A DNA stretch of 64,000 bases from NCBI GenBank assembly GCA_016707285.1, contig JADJIA010000003.1, positions 496,001-560,000 on the forward strand. The letters are read 5' to 3'. Below the pieces are notes generated by a model. It made no database searches, had not been told where the DNA came from, and saw only the letters and a list, made by a program, of their open reading frames with translations. Origin of the DNA: Ignavibacteriales bacterium (lineage in GTDB: Bacteria > Bacteroidota > Ignavibacteria > Ignavibacteriales > Ignavibacteriaceae). Position 1 is the first letter of the stretch, and each line of letters begins with the position of its first letter. Of this stretch, positions 53,791 through 63,885 are shown in pieces. Made by a program: the position numbers and the translations under genes.

Positions 53791-55035
53791 ATGAAACAAA
53801 TTTCAAGATCACTATCGGTCTTATTTTTTATTACAATTTTAATGGCATCACTAACTTTTGCTGCCTGCAACAACAATACCAACGCCGGTGATAAATCACC
53901 CGTTGTTAGTGATTCTGTTAAAAAAGACTCAATAGCGCAAGTTAAAGATGAAAATGGAACCGGTGAGCCGTATGATGCTTCAAAATATAAGAGCACTTAT
54001 GACGACATCTCTAAATTCTTTGCCGGGATGACGGTTGACTCTACAAGCGAAATCGCACCCCTTTTTAAGACCAATGCGTGGAAATCATACTCTAAAGGAT
54101 TTTCCGGCAGATGGGACGGTCTTGAAAAGAAAAGACTTGCTCCGATTAGAGAATGGGCTGCTACTGAGCTAAAAGATATCTCAGCAGATTGCAAAACTCT
54201 TTTTTACCCTTTTGGTGGTCCCGATTTTCTTTTTGCAAATACATTTTTCCCTGCATTTGACAATTTTGTCCTCATTGGTCTTGAACCCGTTGGACAACTT
54301 CCAAATTTGAACAAATTGCAACCAAATGTCTTAAATGCATATTTGAACAGTCTTCAGACTTCGTTAAATACGCTCACAACCGGTGGTTTTTTTAAGACGA
54401 TTGACATGGCATCCGACTTTCAACAGGGAAGAGTGAACGGAACAGTTCCTGTCCTTCTGATTTTTCTTGCTAAAACCGGCAACCGTGTGCTCGACATTGA
54501 GTATATCAAAATGGACAAAACCGGAAAACTGACCTACGAAAAATCTGACATTACTGAAAGCAAATTAAAAACGAGATATGACGGCGTTCTGATCAAATTT
54601 ACAGATAAAGAAGCAAAAACTGTAAAAAGACTCTACTTCTTTAGTACCGATCTTTCAGATGCCGGTTTCCCTAAAAAAGCCGATTTCCAGCAGTTCATCA
54701 ACAATATGAAACCTTTTGCAGCGATGGCAAAAGCAGCTTCTTATTTGATGCATCAGGGCGGATTTAACGGAATCAGAGATTTTGTTGTAAACAATGCAAG
54801 TTATATGGTGCAGGAAGACAGCGGAATTCCCCTCAAATATTTTGATGCGACAAAATGGGAAAGAAGATTCTACGGAACCTACACTGCTCCAATCCCGATG
54901 TTTGCCGGAAGAGTCCAGAAAGACCTCCAAGCCGAATATCGTAAAAAGGATAATGTAAAACCCCTCCCGTTTGGTATCGGATACTACTGGGAACCGGGCA
55001 GAAGCAACCTCATGTTTGGGATACGGAAACCTTAG
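53791..55035 (+). CDS. Lipoprotein of unknown function
   Basis: The 414-residue product has a lipoprotein signal ending TFAACNNN and a short acidic/polar linker, then a globular domain. Segments such as TLFYPFGGPDFLFANTFFPA, FVLIGLEPVGQLPNL and the late FGIGYYWEPGRSNLMFG are rich in aromatic residues. I recognise no named family. It is eleven bases after the NlpC/P60 gene, and the two are probably co-transcribed. An AT-rich tandem word repeat follows its stop. Confidence 0.75.
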   Translation: MKQISRSLSVLFFITILMASLTFAACNNNTNAGDKSPVVSDSVKKDSIAQVKDENGTGEPYDASKYKSTYDDISKFFAGMTVDSTSEIAPLFKTNAWKSYSKGFSGRWDGLEKKRLAPIREWAATELKDISADCKTLFYPFGGPDFLFANTFFPAFDNFVLIGLEPVGQLPNLNKLQPNVLNAYLNSLQTSLNTLTTGGFFKTIDMASDFQQGRVNGTVPVLLIFLAKTGNRVLDIEYIKMDKTGKLTYEKSDITESKLKTRYDGVLIKFTDKEAKTVKRLYFFSTDLSDAGFPKKADFQQFINNMKPFAAMAKAASYLMHQGGFNGIRDFVVNNASYMVQEDSGIPLKYFDATKWERRFYGTYTAPIPMFAGRVQKDLQAEYRKKDNVKPLPFGIGYYWEPGRSNLMFGIRKP

Positions 55036-55150
55036 AGAACCTCAGAACTTCGGAACCTCAGAACTTCGGAACCTCGGAACCTCAGAACCTCGGAACCTCA
55101 GAACCTCAGAACAGAAACTCTGAAGTACTGAAGTTCTGAATCTCCGGAGT
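55035..55150. repeat. Tandem AACCTCAGA/AACTTCGGA word repeat between convergent genes
   Basis: About ten copies of an 8-9-base word alternating AACCTCAG and AACTTCGG occupy 55035-55115, followed by partly complementary GAAGTTCTGAATCTCCGG sequence that could fold back onto them. The location between convergent stops would suit a bidirectional terminator-like fold. It is the longest member of the family seen at 22185-22260. Confidence 0.65.
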
Positions 55151-55151
55151 T

Positions 55152-55931
55152 CTACCTACAGTACTTTTTAAGCGAGTCCGCTGCAGAAATTGAATTGCTG
55201 CGGACCGCTTCTTCAAAGGCATTACAAGCCCCTGCCTTATCTCCATTTGATGCAAGAATACTTCCCGAAACAAGCCATGCTTTTTGGTCACCGTTGTTCT
55301 TTTCAATTGCTGTTTTAAGATAGATCATAGCGGTTTCAAACTCACCTTTTTGAAAATAGGCTTCTCCAAAAAAAGTTTGTAAACTTTCAAAGTCGGGGCG
55401 CAATTTTTGTACTTTTTCAAGCTCCACGATTGCCCTGTCGGGGTCTTTTGATTTTAGGTAGAAAGCCGCTTTATAAATTGGCACAAGGGGGTTTGAGGGG
55501 TCAATCTTTCCGGCTTTATCATAATTCTCTGCGGTTTTTTTATCATCACCCATCTCTGAATAGAGGTTACCCAGAAGAATGATTGCATCAACTTTATCGG
55601 GATAATCTTCCAGCACTTTCTTAAAATCAGTTTCAGCTTCCGGAAATTTTTTCATCCCCTGGTAGGCAAGTCCTCTAAAAAGATGTGCAGAACTGTCTTT
55701 GGAGTCGATTTCAAGTATTGCATTATAGATTTTTACCGCAGAATCAAAAGCACCGGTTGTCAATTTCTCAAAAGCCTGTGAACGGAGCATAAAAACCTCT
55801 TTTCGCTCATTTTCCACCGATTTTTCATAAAAATGGTAGATTACATAAATCTGAACTATTGCAGCAAAAAATAAAAATATTGCGAGGTTTTTGTTTTTCT
55901 TCATTGGGCTTTTGTAAGTTTTGATGTTCAA
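55152..55931 (-). CDS. Membrane-anchored tetratricopeptide-repeat protein
   Basis: The 259-residue product has one N-terminal membrane helix (AIFLFFAAIVQIYVIYHFYE) and then about five tetratricopeptide repeats covering residues 55-255. Clear repeat units include AHLFRGLAYQGMKKFPEAETDF, DAIILLGNLYSEMGDDKK and SLQTFFGEAYFQKGEFETAM. Such proteins usually scaffold envelope complexes; no specific partner can be named. The start could also be the ATG nine codons downstream (MKKNKNLAIF). Confidence 0.82.
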   Translation of the reverse strand: MNIKTYKSPMKKNKNLAIFLFFAAIVQIYVIYHFYEKSVENERKEVFMLRSQAFEKLTTGAFDSAVKIYNAILEIDSKDSSAHLFRGLAYQGMKKFPEAETDFKKVLEDYPDKVDAIILLGNLYSEMGDDKKTAENYDKAGKIDPSNPLVPIYKAAFYLKSKDPDRAIVELEKVQKLRPDFESLQTFFGEAYFQKGEFETAMIYLKTAIEKNNGDQKAWLVSGSILASNGDKAGACNAFEEAVRSNSISAADSLKKYCR

Positions 55932-55972
55932 AAAAAGAAAATTGCGAATCCAAATATAAAACGGACACTATT

Positions 55973-58921
55973 ATGAGATCAATTAAATTAACTCTTTTAT
56001 TTATTCTTACTCTTTTTGCCTCCTTACTTTTCGCTCAACAAGGGATGGATAACAGGGTTAAGGAATTCAGGAAAAAGCTCACTTCAGAATTAAAATCAAA
56101 CCATAAACTTTACAATTTCCCCCCGGCATCAAGGGTGGATTCTGTCTTTATTGATAGTTATAAAAATTTGACAATAGTGTTTAATCGCCGGACTTCAGGC
56201 AATGTTTTAAGGGAAATTGATATTAGCAAAGCCACTGAAAGACTGACCGAATTTAAAAACAAAAACGGTTTCAAAGACAGTGGACTGAAGATATTTATCG
56301 GAGCATTTGAGCTAAAGGAAATGGTTCCAAATTATTACCGGGTGAATATGGATCAGGACCCTCTCAGGCTTCCCACCGAGCGGAACAAGTTTTCACTGGT
56401 ATCAAATGATGACAAACCGTTTGAAATCAAAAACGGACTGACAGGACGCAATCTGGTTGTTTGGAATTCGCATGGTTGGTATTACAGTCACGAAGATGAC
56501 AGATGGCAATGGCAGAGAGCCAGGCTGTGGGGGTCTGTTGAAGACCTTCTCACTACTTCGATGGTGGTGCCGTACCTCGTCCCTATGCTTGAGAATGCTG
56601 GTGCAGGTGTTTTTCTTCCCAGAGAGAGGGATTTTCAAATCAGTGAGGTAATAATTGACAATGAAAGCAGTAACGGGAAAAGCAGGGTTGAGGGTTTAGA
56701 AAACTGGAAGAACGATGGTAAAGGATTTTTACATAAAGCAGATGGTTATGATGCAAATGTAAATCCATTCCGGTTGGGCTCTTTCATAAAAACTTCTACG
56801 AGCAGAGAAGGAGACAGTAAACTCAGTTACATGGCAGATATTCCTGAAGAAGGTGAATATGCAGTTTATGTTGCATACGGAAAGGATTCGGAATCAAAAA
56901 ACATCCCTGACGCAATTTATACCGTTTACCATGCAGGCGGAAAAACCTCATTTAGAGTAAACCAGACAGCAGGATGGGGGACATGGATTTACCTTGGGAC
57001 ATTTAAGTTTCCAAATGGTTTTAACCGTGAAAAAGCAGCAGTGGTACTTTCAAATAAAAGCAATTTTGATGGTAATGTAACCTCTGATGCTGTTAGATTT
57101 GGCGGTGGTATGGGAGTTGTAAAAAGAAATGGAAAAACAAGCGGAAAGCCAAAATTTGCAGAGGGTGCAAGGTATTATTTACAATTTCTGGGGGTTGAAG
57201 ACACGCTCGTTTACAATATGGGGAAAGATGTTGATGATTATGTTGATGATTACAGAGCTCGTGCCGAGTATGCCAACTGGTTGAATGGAGCACCTGCAGG
57301 ACCCAACAAACAAAAGGATTTTGAGGGTCTTAAGATTCCGGTGGATCTTACAATGGCATGGCACACAGACGCCGGAATTTTGGGTGCTGATTCGGTTGTT
57401 GGCACCCTGATGATTCACAGTTCATTTGGAATGGATACAACCATATTTCCCGGCGGCAGAAGCAGAATGGCGAACAGGGACCTCGCCGACATTGTACAAT
57501 CCCAAATTGTTGATGATATAAAGTTTCACTTTGATAAAAAATGGTCACGCCGTGAGTTAATGGATGCAAACTATGCCGAGGCTGTAAGAGGAAATATACC
57601 GGGGATTCTTCTTGAACTTTTGTCGCATCAAAACTTTGCCGAAATGAAATTCTTTTGGGATCCAAAGTTTCGGTTTACAGCATCAAGAGCAATATATAAA
57701 GGGATGGTCAAATTTATTGCTCATTCAAACAAAGAAAAATATGCTATTCAGCCACTTCCTGTAAATGGCTTTTCAGCACTGCTTAACGGGCAGAATGTAA
57801 GTCTTTCATGGGAGCCTGTAAATGATCCGTTGGAGCCCACAGCAAGTCCCGAGGGTTACATAGTATATAAAAGAGAAGGCAATGGGGGATTTGACAATGG
57901 CACCCTGACCCGAACCAACAGTTTTGTTGACTTGAATATCCCTGAAGGGAAAGTTATAAGTTATAAGATCACCGCCATTAACAGTGGTGGTGAAAGTTTT
58001 CCGTCGGAAATTTTAAGTGTCGGAATTGGAAAAGATAAAAACAAAAAACTTTTGATTATAAACGCTTTTGATCGCCTTGCCGCTCCGGCGCAAATTGTGG
58101 AAAAAGATTTTGAAGGATTTCTCTTCAACTTTGACGAAGGAGTTCAATATCAAAAAGATGTGGCTTTCACGGGTGAGCAGATAAATTTTGACAGAAAATC
58201 TGAATTTAAGTCAAACGACGCTCCCGGTTTTGGAGCGAGTAAGTCAGATAAGGAATGTCTTGTTATCGCCGGCAACAGTTTCGACTATCCATCAATTCAT
58301 GGAGAAGCGATGCTGGAAGCAGGATTTTCATTTTCCAGCACGAGTGACGAAGCAGTGGAGGATGGTAAGATACCCCTAAACGGTTTTGATTTGGTTGATT
58401 TGATTGCCGGTGAAGAAAGATATACTAAATCAAAATTGGGACTCGATCCCGTGATAGCTGAGAATTACCAACTTTTCACACCTCAATTGAAAAAACAACT
58501 GGGAGAGTTTTTAAATAGTGGCAAATCCCTCTTCATAAGTGGAGCCTATGTGGGGTCTGAATTGGAAACAGAAACTACTGAATTTGGAAGCAAAGTGTTG
58601 AAAGTTAAACTTGGAACCGAATTCGCTTCTACCAACGGAGAAGTTTCGAGTGTTACAAAATATGAAAGCAGTCTGGATATGAAATTCAAATTTAACACCG
58701 ACCATTCTGCAAATATCTACAGAGTTGAAGCCCCACAGGCAATAAATCCTGAAAAAGAGGGAGAAACACTTCTAAGATATTCTGAGAACACCAACAGTGC
58801 CGCAGCAGGGTTCAGAGGAGGATATAAAACAGTAGTCGCCGGTTTTCCTTTTGAAACAATAACCGATACTCAGCAGAGAAACAAATTTATGAAATTTGTT
58901 CTCAATTATCTTGGGATGTAA
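55973..58921 (+). CDS. Secreted N-acetylmuramoyl-L-alanine amidase-like protein with golvesin-like insert
   Basis: This 982-residue exported protein (signal LLFILTLFASLLFAQQ) resembles the golvesin/xanthan-lyase-annotated amidases of Bacteroidota. Amidase_3-like zinc motifs are visible but widely spaced: VVWNSHGWYYS (His near 165), FLPRERDFQ, MAWHTDAGI (His near 463) and GILLELLSHQNF (Glu near 547). Between the first and third lies a domain of about 170 residues with RLGSFIKTSTSREGDSKL and VYVAYGKDSESKN, matching golvesin carbohydrate-binding-like modules. A fibronectin type III segment (GYIVYKREG, SYKITAINSGGES) and a C-terminal alpha/beta domain follow. It probably trims cell wall or binds surface glycans. 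Confidence 0.75.
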   Translation: MRSIKLTLLFILTLFASLLFAQQGMDNRVKEFRKKLTSELKSNHKLYNFPPASRVDSVFIDSYKNLTIVFNRRTSGNVLREIDISKATERLTEFKNKNGFKDSGLKIFIGAFELKEMVPNYYRVNMDQDPLRLPTERNKFSLVSNDDKPFEIKNGLTGRNLVVWNSHGWYYSHEDDRWQWQRARLWGSVEDLLTTSMVVPYLVPMLENAGAGVFLPRERDFQISEVIIDNESSNGKSRVEGLENWKNDGKGFLHKADGYDANVNPFRLGSFIKTSTSREGDSKLSYMADIPEEGEYAVYVAYGKDSESKNIPDAIYTVYHAGGKTSFRVNQTAGWGTWIYLGTFKFPNGFNREKAAVVLSNKSNFDGNVTSDAVRFGGGMGVVKRNGKTSGKPKFAEGARYYLQFLGVEDTLVYNMGKDVDDYVDDYRARAEYANWLNGAPAGPNKQKDFEGLKIPVDLTMAWHTDAGILGADSVVGTLMIHSSFGMDTTIFPGGRSRMANRDLADIVQSQIVDDIKFHFDKKWSRRELMDANYAEAVRGNIPGILLELLSHQNFAEMKFFWDPKFRFTASRAIYKGMVKFIAHSNKEKYAIQPLPVNGFSALLNGQNVSLSWEPVNDPLEPTASPEGYIVYKREGNGGFDNGTLTRTNSFVDLNIPEGKVISYKITAINSGGESFPSEILSVGIGKDKNKKLLIINAFDRLAAPAQIVEKDFEGFLFNFDEGVQYQKDVAFTGEQINFDRKSEFKSNDAPGFGASKSDKECLVIAGNSFDYPSIHGEAMLEAGFSFSSTSDEAVEDGKIPLNGFDLVDLIAGEERYTKSKLGLDPVIAENYQLFTPQLKKQLGEFLNSGKSLFISGAYVGSELETETTEFGSKVLKVKLGTEFASTNGEVSSVTKYESSLDMKFKFNTDHSANIYRVEAPQAINPEKEGETLLRYSENTNSAAAGFRGGYKTVVAGFPFETITDTQQRNKFMKFVLNYLGM

Positions 58922-58930
58922 TTACCACAA

Positions 58931-58967
58931 AAAAAGAGGCTGACAGGAATTCCGTCAGCCTCTTTTT
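58931..58967. terminator. Bidirectional terminator
   Basis: AAAAAGAGGCTGAC (58931-58944) pairs with GTCAGCCTCTTTTT (58954-58967) around AGGAATTCC. The A and T tracts serve both the rightward amidase-like gene and the leftward cytochrome gene. Confidence 0.92.
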
Positions 58968-59000
58968 AATTAAAACTGATTTATAAATTTGATTAAATCA

Positions 59001-59588
59001 TTACTTCAAATCAGGTGGTGCAATTGGTGCAGGAACTGAATTTTTAACCGGCTTGATTGTCTTCAAATAGGCAAACATTGCTTTCAGATCATCATCTGTC
59101 ATCTTTGCATAAGATTGCCATGGCATTGGTGGCAGCAATTGACGGGTGTTGTCCAGTCCCTTAAATTTCCCCTCCCTTAATGCCTTTATAAACTGTTCTT
59201 CTGTCCAGGTGCCAAGTCCTGTTGCATCAGGAGTAAGGTTGGCGGCAAAAGTAGCTCCCCATGGACCCACAGTTGCAGTGTTGTGTGCGTTAAACAAAAC
59301 CCATGACTTTAATGTATTTTTATCGACGGACTCGAGAGCCACATTTTCAGGATGCCCTGAAAGTCTCCGCTCCGGGTCGATAGCCGGTCCTTGAGGTCCA
59401 AAAACCTTGGGGCTGTGGCAATCGTCGCAACCTCCAACAGTTACGAGATATTCACCTCTTTTAACGAGATCTTCCTGTGAGGAAGCTACAGTTTTTGTTT
59501 CTTTTTTTTCTGTTTCAACTTTACAACCGGTGATAAAAATTGTGGTCAAGGCTGCAAGCGTAAGAAATGAATAAAGACTTTTTTTCAT
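59001..59588 (-). CDS. Monohaem cytochrome c lipoprotein
   Basis: This 195-residue exported cytochrome has a lipobox (FITGCK, Cys22), a charged linker, and one c-type haem site GGCDDCHSPK (Cys54, Cys57, His58). PPMPWQSYAKMTDDDLKAMF near the C-terminus provides the likely Met axial ligand and the terminal helix found in class I cytochromes. Members of this family often deliver electrons between periplasmic oxidoreductases and oxidases. It is a single-gene unit with a terminator on its 3' side. Confidence 0.9.
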   Translation of the reverse strand: MKKSLYSFLTLAALTTIFITGCKVETEKKETKTVASSQEDLVKRGEYLVTVGGCDDCHSPKVFGPQGPAIDPERRLSGHPENVALESVDKNTLKSWVLFNAHNTATVGPWGATFAANLTPDATGLGTWTEEQFIKALREGKFKGLDNTRQLLPPMPWQSYAKMTDDDLKAMFAYLKTIKPVKNSVPAPIAPPDLK

Positions 59589-59856
59589 AAAAATCTCTCC
59601 TGTACTCTTTTTTTTAAAAGGATTTGATGATGATTATTAATGGTTAAATAACTGCAAAACTTTAGACAGATTTATTAAAATGGAGGAACAGGTGTTGTTA
59701 AAATCCATTGTCTCCTGTAGCGCAGTTTTATGAATGCAAAATTATGAATACTTATTTCATAAACAATCAAAATGTTGATGAACAGTATATAAAATAATTA
59801 GATGAAAGTATTATTTGATGAGTGAGATGTAGTTCTGTGAGGAGGTCAAAAAAAAA
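59589..59856. other. Intergenic region without a recognised gene
   Basis: About 330 bases separate the cytochrome gene start from the end of the next leftward gene. Apart from the cytochrome's promoter side and the terminator at 59857-59884 I see no gene, RNA or repeat. GGAGAGA just before the cytochrome ATG (59589-59600) is its ribosome site. Confidence 0.5.
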
Positions 59857-59884
59857 GAGGCTGTCCACTTTCATGAACAGCCTC
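59848..59884 (-). terminator. Terminator of the sialidase-like gene
   Basis: On the reverse strand GAGGCTGT pairs with ACAGCCTC (59857-59864 with 59877-59884), followed by a run of nine T. The GAGGCTG stem is shared with the terminator at 58931. Confidence 0.9.
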
Positions 59885-59919
59885 GAATTCTGACAGATTA
59901 GTGCATCAATGCATTAATC

Positions 59920-62900
59920 TTACTTGTTAAGGATCATTTTCTTTACAGTTGAGAAGTTGCCCGATTCAAGTCTGTAGATATAAACACCGGAAGCAAGTTT
60001 TGAAGCATTAAATGAAACTTCATAACTGCCGGCTTTTTGTATCGTGGAGACAAGTGTGGTAACTTTTTCACCAAGAGTATTGTAGATGTTAAGTGAAACC
60101 ATTCCATCAACAGGGATCGAATATTTGATCACAGTAGAAGGGTTGAATGGATTTGGATAGTTTTGCTCGAGAGCGAAAACAGTTGGTGTTCCAACTTCCA
60201 CTTCAACTTCTGCTGAATAGGTAGTTGTTCCATCATAATCCACTTGTTTCAGGCGATAGATATATTTACCTGATTCAAGACCTTTATCAACAAATGAATA
60301 AGCAGTTGGTTCAAGTGAGTTTCCTCTTCCTGATACAAATCCTGCATTAACAAACGAACCATTGGCGATTTTTCTTTCAACAGAGAAGCCCTGGTTGTTA
60401 ACTTCGGTTGCTGTCATCCAGTTTACAAGAACAGAATTTCCTTCAGCAGAAGCTGAGAAAGAAACCAGTTCAACAGGAATTCCACCGCCACCACTCATCA
60501 TGAAATTTAATGCATTTGTTATGAACTGTGCGGCAACTGTTTGATTAACCATCGTACCAACGGAGAATGTAAAGAATGCATTTCTAACATTGGTTGGATT
60601 ATTGTCAGGCGAGTAGAGGATAATACCTGCTGTATCCTGATATGAAGGATACCAGCCTGCAATTTTATAGATACCCGGTTTGTTCGGGATAATTCTCATT
60701 GCATCTCTGTCTCCATAAGAAGTGCCTGTGAATGCGAGAGAATCAGGAATATAGTTAGGCATGGTAAACATTTCATGGCCAGGTACGGTCTTTTTGAGAA
60801 GTCCGGTGCCCGACATGTCAGATACCCATGAAGAACATTGAAGAACATTATTACGGAAATAAGGATCTTTGTCTGTAGTTGTACCTGATTGACGATAGGT
60901 ATAACCAACCTCACCACCTTCCACGATGGTTTTGCCACCGCGAAGTGAGTAATTGACAATAGCAGTTCTTTTTGCAAGATTGTCAAAAATGGCTGAACCA
61001 GTTTTTGCACCGGCAGTCATGACAACAACATCGTAGTTATCAAGCACAGTGGTATCAAAAGCTGTAAAAGTTACATTATCAACAATATAACCTTCAGCGA
61101 GAAGTGTAGTGCTAAAGAGTGTTCCCGAAGCTCCGAGAGGAGTGGATTCGTTTCCTTTTCCTTTTTCGCTCGATCTTTCAGCGAGTGTAAGATCATCATC
61201 AATTATAAGAACAACACCAAGGGTGTTGATTACCTTAAATTGTGATGTACCGGAAGCAGGGAAATAAACAGTGTTTCTGCTTGTTGAATTGTCCACAACT
61301 TTAATACGGTATTGAACCGAGTCACCAGCGGTGATCTGGGTGGTATCGATATTAAAGAATCCTTCATAAACACTGCCTGAAACATTGGCAAGTGAGAAAG
61401 TTCTTGGTGTTGCATTGTTTACAGTGTAGTCAACAGTTACTGAATAGATACCGAGGTTATCGGTAGCATTTGCAGAAACTTTAGGAGGCCATCTCAATTT
61501 GGCAACATCTCTGAGAGCGGTATGGGTAACTACAGGAAGAGTGTTGTCAGAAACAAATTTAAATGTATTCCAACCGGTGGATGAAGGGTGATATCCCAAT
61601 GTATGAGCTACACCTGCATCTTTGGCAACAATTCTGTAATAGATTGTATCACCAACGACGATATTCGCTGTATCCAATCCAAAGACTCCTGAATACTGTG
61701 CTTCAGTTAACATTGAAAGGTTAATTCTGTTAAGAGGACCACTTGTATTCAATTTATAGAGAACATAAACACTATCGAGACCGATATTGTCTGTTACATC
61801 AGCCATAACCATTGCAGGCCATGTTTCTCTGTATTGATCACCTAAAACGGAGTGATTAACAACAGGAGCTTCAGTGTCAGTAGCTACAATAAAACTGAGT
61901 TTGTTACCTGGTGCGCCGGATGGGAACGACGAAAATCCGCCGGTGTTATCCATTGCGTAGATATAATAATTATATGTGTTAGGCTGACCGTTTCCGGGGA
62001 TGGAAGCAGTCCAGTTATTCCCCGAGCTATTGGTCATGATCAAAGAATCAGTGATTTCACCATTTGTTCCTCTGCCGTAGTAAACTTTTACGCCGTTTGT
62101 TGCAAGAGGAAGAGCTGATTCAACAGTTGCGTTCACAACATAGGGACCTGCCAGATTTTCAGTATTGCCCAAAGGTTCATGATTGATTGTTGGACCAAAT
62201 GATGCTTTACCTACCCAACCCTGATAAGCGTTGGTTCTGTCGTCTGCCCAGTATGCCCAGACATTATTATCTTTTGCTGTGATACCGATATAGTCACCTT
62301 GATAACCGCCTGCGAGACCGCTGATGGCTTTGGGTTTAAATTTGGAATCAGAGATTTTGATGTTTTCAAAAGTCTGTCCATAATCGGTTGATCTTGCCAT
62401 GTAAACAGATGCAGAGTCATTACTCATATCACGACTGTCATACCAAACAGAGTAAACATGTCCGGTAGTTTGATCTACAGTCATCCATGGATAATATTGA
62501 TCTTTACCGTTGTTTAAAGGATCATTGTTAACTCTGACAGGGGCAGACCATGTGGTTCCGCCATCGGTTGATTTCATCATTACAATATCAGGATCACTTC
62601 CTGCAGGTGCAACACCTCTTTGTGGCCATGTGATATAGATGGTTCCTCTTCCGGGTCCGTTGGTTCTGTCAACAGCCATTGAAGGAAATGATGAAACTCT
62701 GATAGAAGTGGGTTTTAAGTTTCCACGGATACCAAAATTCAAAGCTGAATAAGCTCTGGTAGCAGGTGCCCAATTAACACCACCATCGGTTGACTTGGCA
62801 AACCCGATAGCATCCTCACCACCCGGCCAGGCATCATAAATCGCCCAGGCTGCATATACTTCTCCGTTTGGTCCGGTCGAAAGGTTGATACCTTGATCGT

Positions 62901-63678
62901 GACTTCCGGATGCAACTGCAGCAGAGATGTTTTTAGGTGTGCTCCATGTAAGTCCATTATTACTTGACCAAACAAGTTCGATCATTTCATTATTTGGACT
63001 ACCGGTAACAAAAGCTGTCCATGCATTATAAAGTCTGTTTTCGTATGGACTTCCAACTGTTTTATCAGCGGTCATGTGGTTTTTATCAAGAAGATCAGCT
63101 GAGCTTGAAGGGTTTGGTCCTGCTTGCGAAGTTGTCCAGTTGACACCATTATTTGAGGAAGAAGCCACACCCTGACCACCACCATCGTGAATGTAACCAA
63201 CATGCATAAAGCCATTGGGTGCAATCACAGAAACGGGATCACCGGAGTTTCTTCCGTATGGAGGATCATCCCAACCGGTCCAGTTTGTTCCACCATTGGT
63301 TGTGAGGTAAGTACCGGTTCCATAAAGTGTACCGATCGTACTACCATTCCAGGAGGTGGAGTTAGCAGAAAGAAGAAGGATGCCCATGTTTAATGGATGA
63401 ACATCGATACTGAGTTCTGACTGAGTGGAGTTGGTTGTTGGAAAAGGTCTGAAGTTAGGATAAAGAGTAGCTTCAGCGCCGGCAACGCGAAGATGCCGAT
63501 TTACATTAGGTGCAGGGATGTAGATGAATGAATTATCTCCCGCTGCAGTTGTAAAATTCTGGTCTTTCATTAATTTCGACCATAATTTTGAATTGTCCTT
63601 ATCGTTATCATTCGAATCCTGAGCAATCATCAGCCCTGACAGAAGGATAAAGAGGAAAGAGAATCGTAAAAATGCCAT
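59920..63678 (-). CDS. Very large secreted sialidase/BNR-repeat-like protein with T9SS sorting domain
   Basis: This 1252-residue exported protein has a signal peptide (FLRFSFLFILLSGLMIAQD). The first half is a propeller with many Asp-box-like repeats (TNGGTNWTGW, SNNGVNWTT, STDGGVNWAP, STDGGTTWSAP, STDYGQTFEN), as in sialidases and related surface enzymes; no catalytic Arg triad can be assigned by eye. Several Ig/cadherin-like beta modules follow (DNIGLDSVYVLYKLN, DNLGIYSVTVDYTVN), then an alpha/beta region. The C-terminus is a sorting domain starting LEQNYPNPFNPSTVIKYSIP. It could be a glycosidase, protease cargo or adhesin. Confidence 0.85.
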   Translation of the reverse strand: MAFLRFSFLFILLSGLMIAQDSNDNDKDNSKLWSKLMKDQNFTTAAGDNSFIYIPAPNVNRHLRVAGAEATLYPNFRPFPTTNSTQSELSIDVHPLNMGILLLSANSTSWNGSTIGTLYGTGTYLTTNGGTNWTGWDDPPYGRNSGDPVSVIAPNGFMHVGYIHDGGGQGVASSSNNGVNWTTSQAGPNPSSSADLLDKNHMTADKTVGSPYENRLYNAWTAFVTGSPNNEMIELVWSSNNGLTWSTPKNISAAVASGSHDQGINLSTGPNGEVYAAWAIYDAWPGGEDAIGFAKSTDGGVNWAPATRAYSALNFGIRGNLKPTSIRVSSFPSMAVDRTNGPGRGTIYITWPQRGVAPAGSDPDIVMMKSTDGGTTWSAPVRVNNDPLNNGKDQYYPWMTVDQTTGHVYSVWYDSRDMSNDSASVYMARSTDYGQTFENIKISDSKFKPKAISGLAGGYQGDYIGITAKDNNVWAYWADDRTNAYQGWVGKASFGPTINHEPLGNTENLAGPYVVNATVESALPLATNGVKVYYGRGTNGEITDSLIMTNSSGNNWTASIPGNGQPNTYNYYIYAMDNTGGFSSFPSGAPGNKLSFIVATDTEAPVVNHSVLGDQYRETWPAMVMADVTDNIGLDSVYVLYKLNTSGPLNRINLSMLTEAQYSGVFGLDTANIVVGDTIYYRIVAKDAGVAHTLGYHPSSTGWNTFKFVSDNTLPVVTHTALRDVAKLRWPPKVSANATDNLGIYSVTVDYTVNNATPRTFSLANVSGSVYEGFFNIDTTQITAGDSVQYRIKVVDNSTSRNTVYFPASGTSQFKVINTLGVVLIIDDDLTLAERSSEKGKGNESTPLGASGTLFSTTLLAEGYIVDNVTFTAFDTTVLDNYDVVVMTAGAKTGSAIFDNLAKRTAIVNYSLRGGKTIVEGGEVGYTYRQSGTTTDKDPYFRNNVLQCSSWVSDMSGTGLLKKTVPGHEMFTMPNYIPDSLAFTGTSYGDRDAMRIIPNKPGIYKIAGWYPSYQDTAGIILYSPDNNPTNVRNAFFTFSVGTMVNQTVAAQFITNALNFMMSGGGGIPVELVSFSASAEGNSVLVNWMTATEVNNQGFSVERKIANGSFVNAGFVSGRGNSLEPTAYSFVDKGLESGKYIYRLKQVDYDGTTTYSAEVEVEVGTPTVFALEQNYPNPFNPSTVIKYSIPVDGMVSLNIYNTLGEKVTTLVSTIQKAGSYEVSFNASKLASGVYIYRLESGNFSTVKKMILNK

Positions 63679-63885
63679 GAATATCTGGCTCCTTTATGAA
63701 TAATTGAAGTGAAATGTACCCTCAAATTACGGAATTCTTGGTTTATATACAATCAATTTTACATGAGGGTGATTTAAAACATCTTTTAAATAAAAATTAA
63801 GTTTTAGTAGCGTCCAAATATTCGTGACTTTGCTCTTGGCTCTATAATAAGTATCTTTGAAATCATAAATCTAAAAGTTTTTGCA
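63679..63885. promoter_or_regulatory. Divergent promoter region
   Basis: Between the leftward sialidase-like gene and the rightward bshC start lies AT-rich DNA that must hold both promoters. CAGGAGCC lies just inside the leftward start as a ribosome site in reverse (AAAGGAGCC). No clear consensus pair was identified for the rightward gene. Confidence 0.35.
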
